This document shows, one piece after another, positions 4,545 to 5,670 of a stretch of DNA of 5,670 nucleotides (the first letter of the stretch is position 1; the number at the start of each line of letters is the position of its first letter). The notes under the pieces are model-generated. The model ran no database searches, was not told the origin of the DNA, and worked only from the letters and a program-made list of their open reading frames with translations. Origin of the DNA: Fibrobacter sp. (GTDB lineage Bacteria > Fibrobacterota > Fibrobacteria > Fibrobacterales > Fibrobacteraceae); NCBI GenBank assembly GCA_017550445.1, contig JAFZOV010000023.1, positions 1 to 5,670 on the forward strand, read 5' to 3'. Position numbers and translations under genes: made by a program.

Positions 4545-5670
4545 ATGAAGAAGTTTGGACTTTTGTCGTCGTTAAAATGCGTTGGGCACATCGGTATGGT
4601 GTTCTTTATCGCAAGTATCTTTCTCTTGGCCGCCTGTGATGATGAGAGCAGTTTTGCCCCGCGCGACGACGAGTCGTCCAGCAGTATCGAAGACGTCACA
4701 CCGCAGTCGAGCGAAGACGAGACAAGTGTGTCCAGTAGCTCTGCCAAGTCTTCTTCTTCAGTCAACGCGAAGTCGAGCTCTAGTGCGAAGTCCAGCAGCA
4801 GTGTGAAGTCTTCCTCGAGCGTCGCGTCTAGCAGTTCCGCGAAGTCCTCTTCGAGCGTCACACCGCAGTCGAGCTCTAGTGCGAAGTCCAGTAGCAGTGC
4901 AAAGTCTTCCAGCAGCTCTGCAAAATCTAGCAGCAGTGCGAAGTCTTCTTCCAGCGTCACTCAGCAGTCTAGCAGCAGTGAATATGTGCCGTTTGACCAC
5001 TCTAAGGCTTTAGCTGAAGATTGGCGTATAGGTGAAAATCGTTATAAGACATTCACGGATCCGCGTAATGGCCGTAGCTACTACTATATAACAATAACGG
5101 GTACGGATACTGTGCGTAAGGTTGCCTCGGTGACTGTAATGGCTGAGAACTTGAATATCGGCGAGATGGTGCCTGGCGAAAACGACCAGAACGATGATTC
5201 CAAGATTGAACGTTACTGCTACAACAATGATACCACTAAGTGCGACGAATTTGGTGGCCTCTACCAGTGGGCCGAGATGATGCAGCTGCCGAGTCGCTGC
5301 AATACAGAAAGTTGCGCCGATTTGATCCAGCCGAATCATCAGGGAATTTGCCCCGATGGCTGGAGGTTGTTTAATTTTAATGATTATGTCATAGTGATAA
5401 ATGCCGAAGGAAATGATGATGGCGTTAAGGGTATGCGTTCGATGTATGGTTTCAGTGGAAAAAATAGCAGTGGATTCTCCCTGACTGGTGCGGGAGCAAG
5501 AACTATTGAGGGGGGGGTTGATTTCCTTGAAAAAAGTGTCTTCTGGTTCTACCCGCGAGAACACGATTATGATAAGACTGTATACTCAACAGTGGGTTAC
5601 GTGTCAGCCACAAACAACCGTGCGCCCCAATCTGATGATGGAGAGTTGAAAACCGCCGGCTTCTCCGTCC
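4545..5670 (+). CDS. FISUMP-domain lipoprotein with Ser-rich linker (3' end outside window)
   Basis: Open from the ATG at 4545 to the window edge: 375 codons seen, no stop. Residues 1-31 form a lipoprotein signal peptide (MKKFG..., hydrophobic 16-30) with lipobox LAAC and lipidated C31. Residues 44-144 are a low-complexity linker with 13 consecutive SSSS blocks from residue 63, mostly separated by AK, VK or VTPQ. Residues about 158 onward are a FISUMP domain: YKTFTDPRNGRSYYYITI, MAENLNI, YCYNNDTTKCDEFGGLYQWAEMMQLP (223-248) and GICPDGWRLF (266-275). Cysteines 224, 232, 251, 256 and 268 suggest disulfides in an exported protein. The usual RLP after CPDGW is RLF here, a small deviation. FISUMP proteins are surface or secreted proteins of unclear function, numerous in Fibrobacter. 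The gene is divergent from the Rpn gene. Confidence 0.9.
   Translation, partial: MKKFGLLSSLKCVGHIGMVFFIASIFLLAACDDESSFAPRDDESSSSIEDVTPQSSEDETSVSSSSAKSSSSVNAKSSSSAKSSSSVKSSSSVASSSSAKSSSSVTPQSSSSAKSSSSAKSSSSSAKSSSSAKSSSSVTQQSSSSEYVPFDHSKALAEDWRIGENRYKTFTDPRNGRSYYYITITGTDTVRKVASVTVMAENLNIGEMVPGENDQNDDSKIERYCYNNDTTKCDEFGGLYQWAEMMQLPSRCNTESCADLIQPNHQGICPDGWRLFNFNDYVIVINAEGNDDGVKGMRSMYGFSGKNSSGFSLTGAGARTIEGGVDFLEKSVFWFYPREHDYDKTVYSTVGYVSATNNRAPQSDDGELKTAGFSV
4731..4976 (+). repeat. Tandem Ser-rich repeat coding region (about 18-bp units)
   Basis: Thirteen SSSS blocks, most in six-residue SSSSAK/VK units. Serine codons alternate freely between AGC/AGT and TCN, so protein periodicity is kept better than DNA identity. 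It is a flexible linker between the lipid anchor and the FISUMP domain. Long antisense frames across this stretch are artefacts of its composition. Confidence 0.9.

Noticed and set aside
4382..4960. N-terminal extension of the second Rpn gene to a 501-residue frame
   Set aside because: The added residues are LLDFALELDF-type repeats produced by reading antisense to the Ser/Lys/Ala linker of the lipoprotein. A ribosome binding site and the family N-terminus support the start at 4381.
4731..4976. CRISPR-like array
   Set aside because: The periodicity is about 18 bp with no unique spacers and is explained fully by SSSSAK protein repeats.
4758..5564. Two minus-strand frames (4758-5000 and 5010-5564)
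   Set aside because: They oppose the lipoprotein gene, which has a signal peptide, lipobox, strong ribosome binding site and a recognisable domain.

Overview
The window most likely comes from a Fibrobacter chromosome (Fibrobacterota, possibly a rumen or gut strain). The strongest clue is the partial gene at the right end. It encodes a lipoprotein with a lipobox, a long (SSSS-AK)n linker and a FISUMP domain (Fibrobacter succinogenes major paralogous domain). Serine-rich linkers, lineage-expanded Rpn/PDDEXK nuclease genes and scattered GTCATCCCGG-type palindromes also fit. The assignment is inferred from family recognition only.

Layout: (1) 1-648 (+), an adenylate kinase with an unusual Cys/Lys-rich tail, followed by a terminator at 680-708. 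(2) 722-1504 (-), an Rpn-family nuclease ending in an Ala/Glu/Arg coiled coil. (3) 1614-2585 (-), an ORF6N-domain protein with a PLD-like C-terminal half. Its leader holds a promoter candidate, a small hairpin and a strong intrinsic-terminator structure directly before the ribosome binding site. (4) 2731-3261, about 530 bp with no credible gene, packed with hairpins and dispersed palindromes. (5) 3262-3436, a second copy of the 3' end of the adenylate kinase gene plus its terminator, with no start codon. (6) 3455-4381 (-), a second, divergent Rpn-family nuclease. (7) 4545-5670 (+), the FISUMP lipoprotein, which runs off the window.

The organising pattern is a repeated unit. Each Rpn gene has a copy of the adk tail plus terminator beyond its 3' end (538-708 and 3262-3436) and a related block of about 55-65 bp upstream (1553-1618 and 4424-4477). 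The borders are conserved while the two nucleases share little sequence. This suggests cassette duplication or replacement beside a housekeeping gene. The right-hand adk tail starts inside what looks like a dispersed palindrome, so that junction appears to be a recombination scar. No integrase or transposase of a classical IS family is present.

Two regulatory features deserve attention. Both Rpn genes have a GAGG sequence 8-9 nt before an in-frame internal ATG at the start of the C-terminal region, which could produce a separate small protein as reported for E. coli rpn genes. The ORF6N gene appears to be read through a terminator-like leader, which suggests conditional expression. A defence or recombination role for the island is an inference, not a demonstration.
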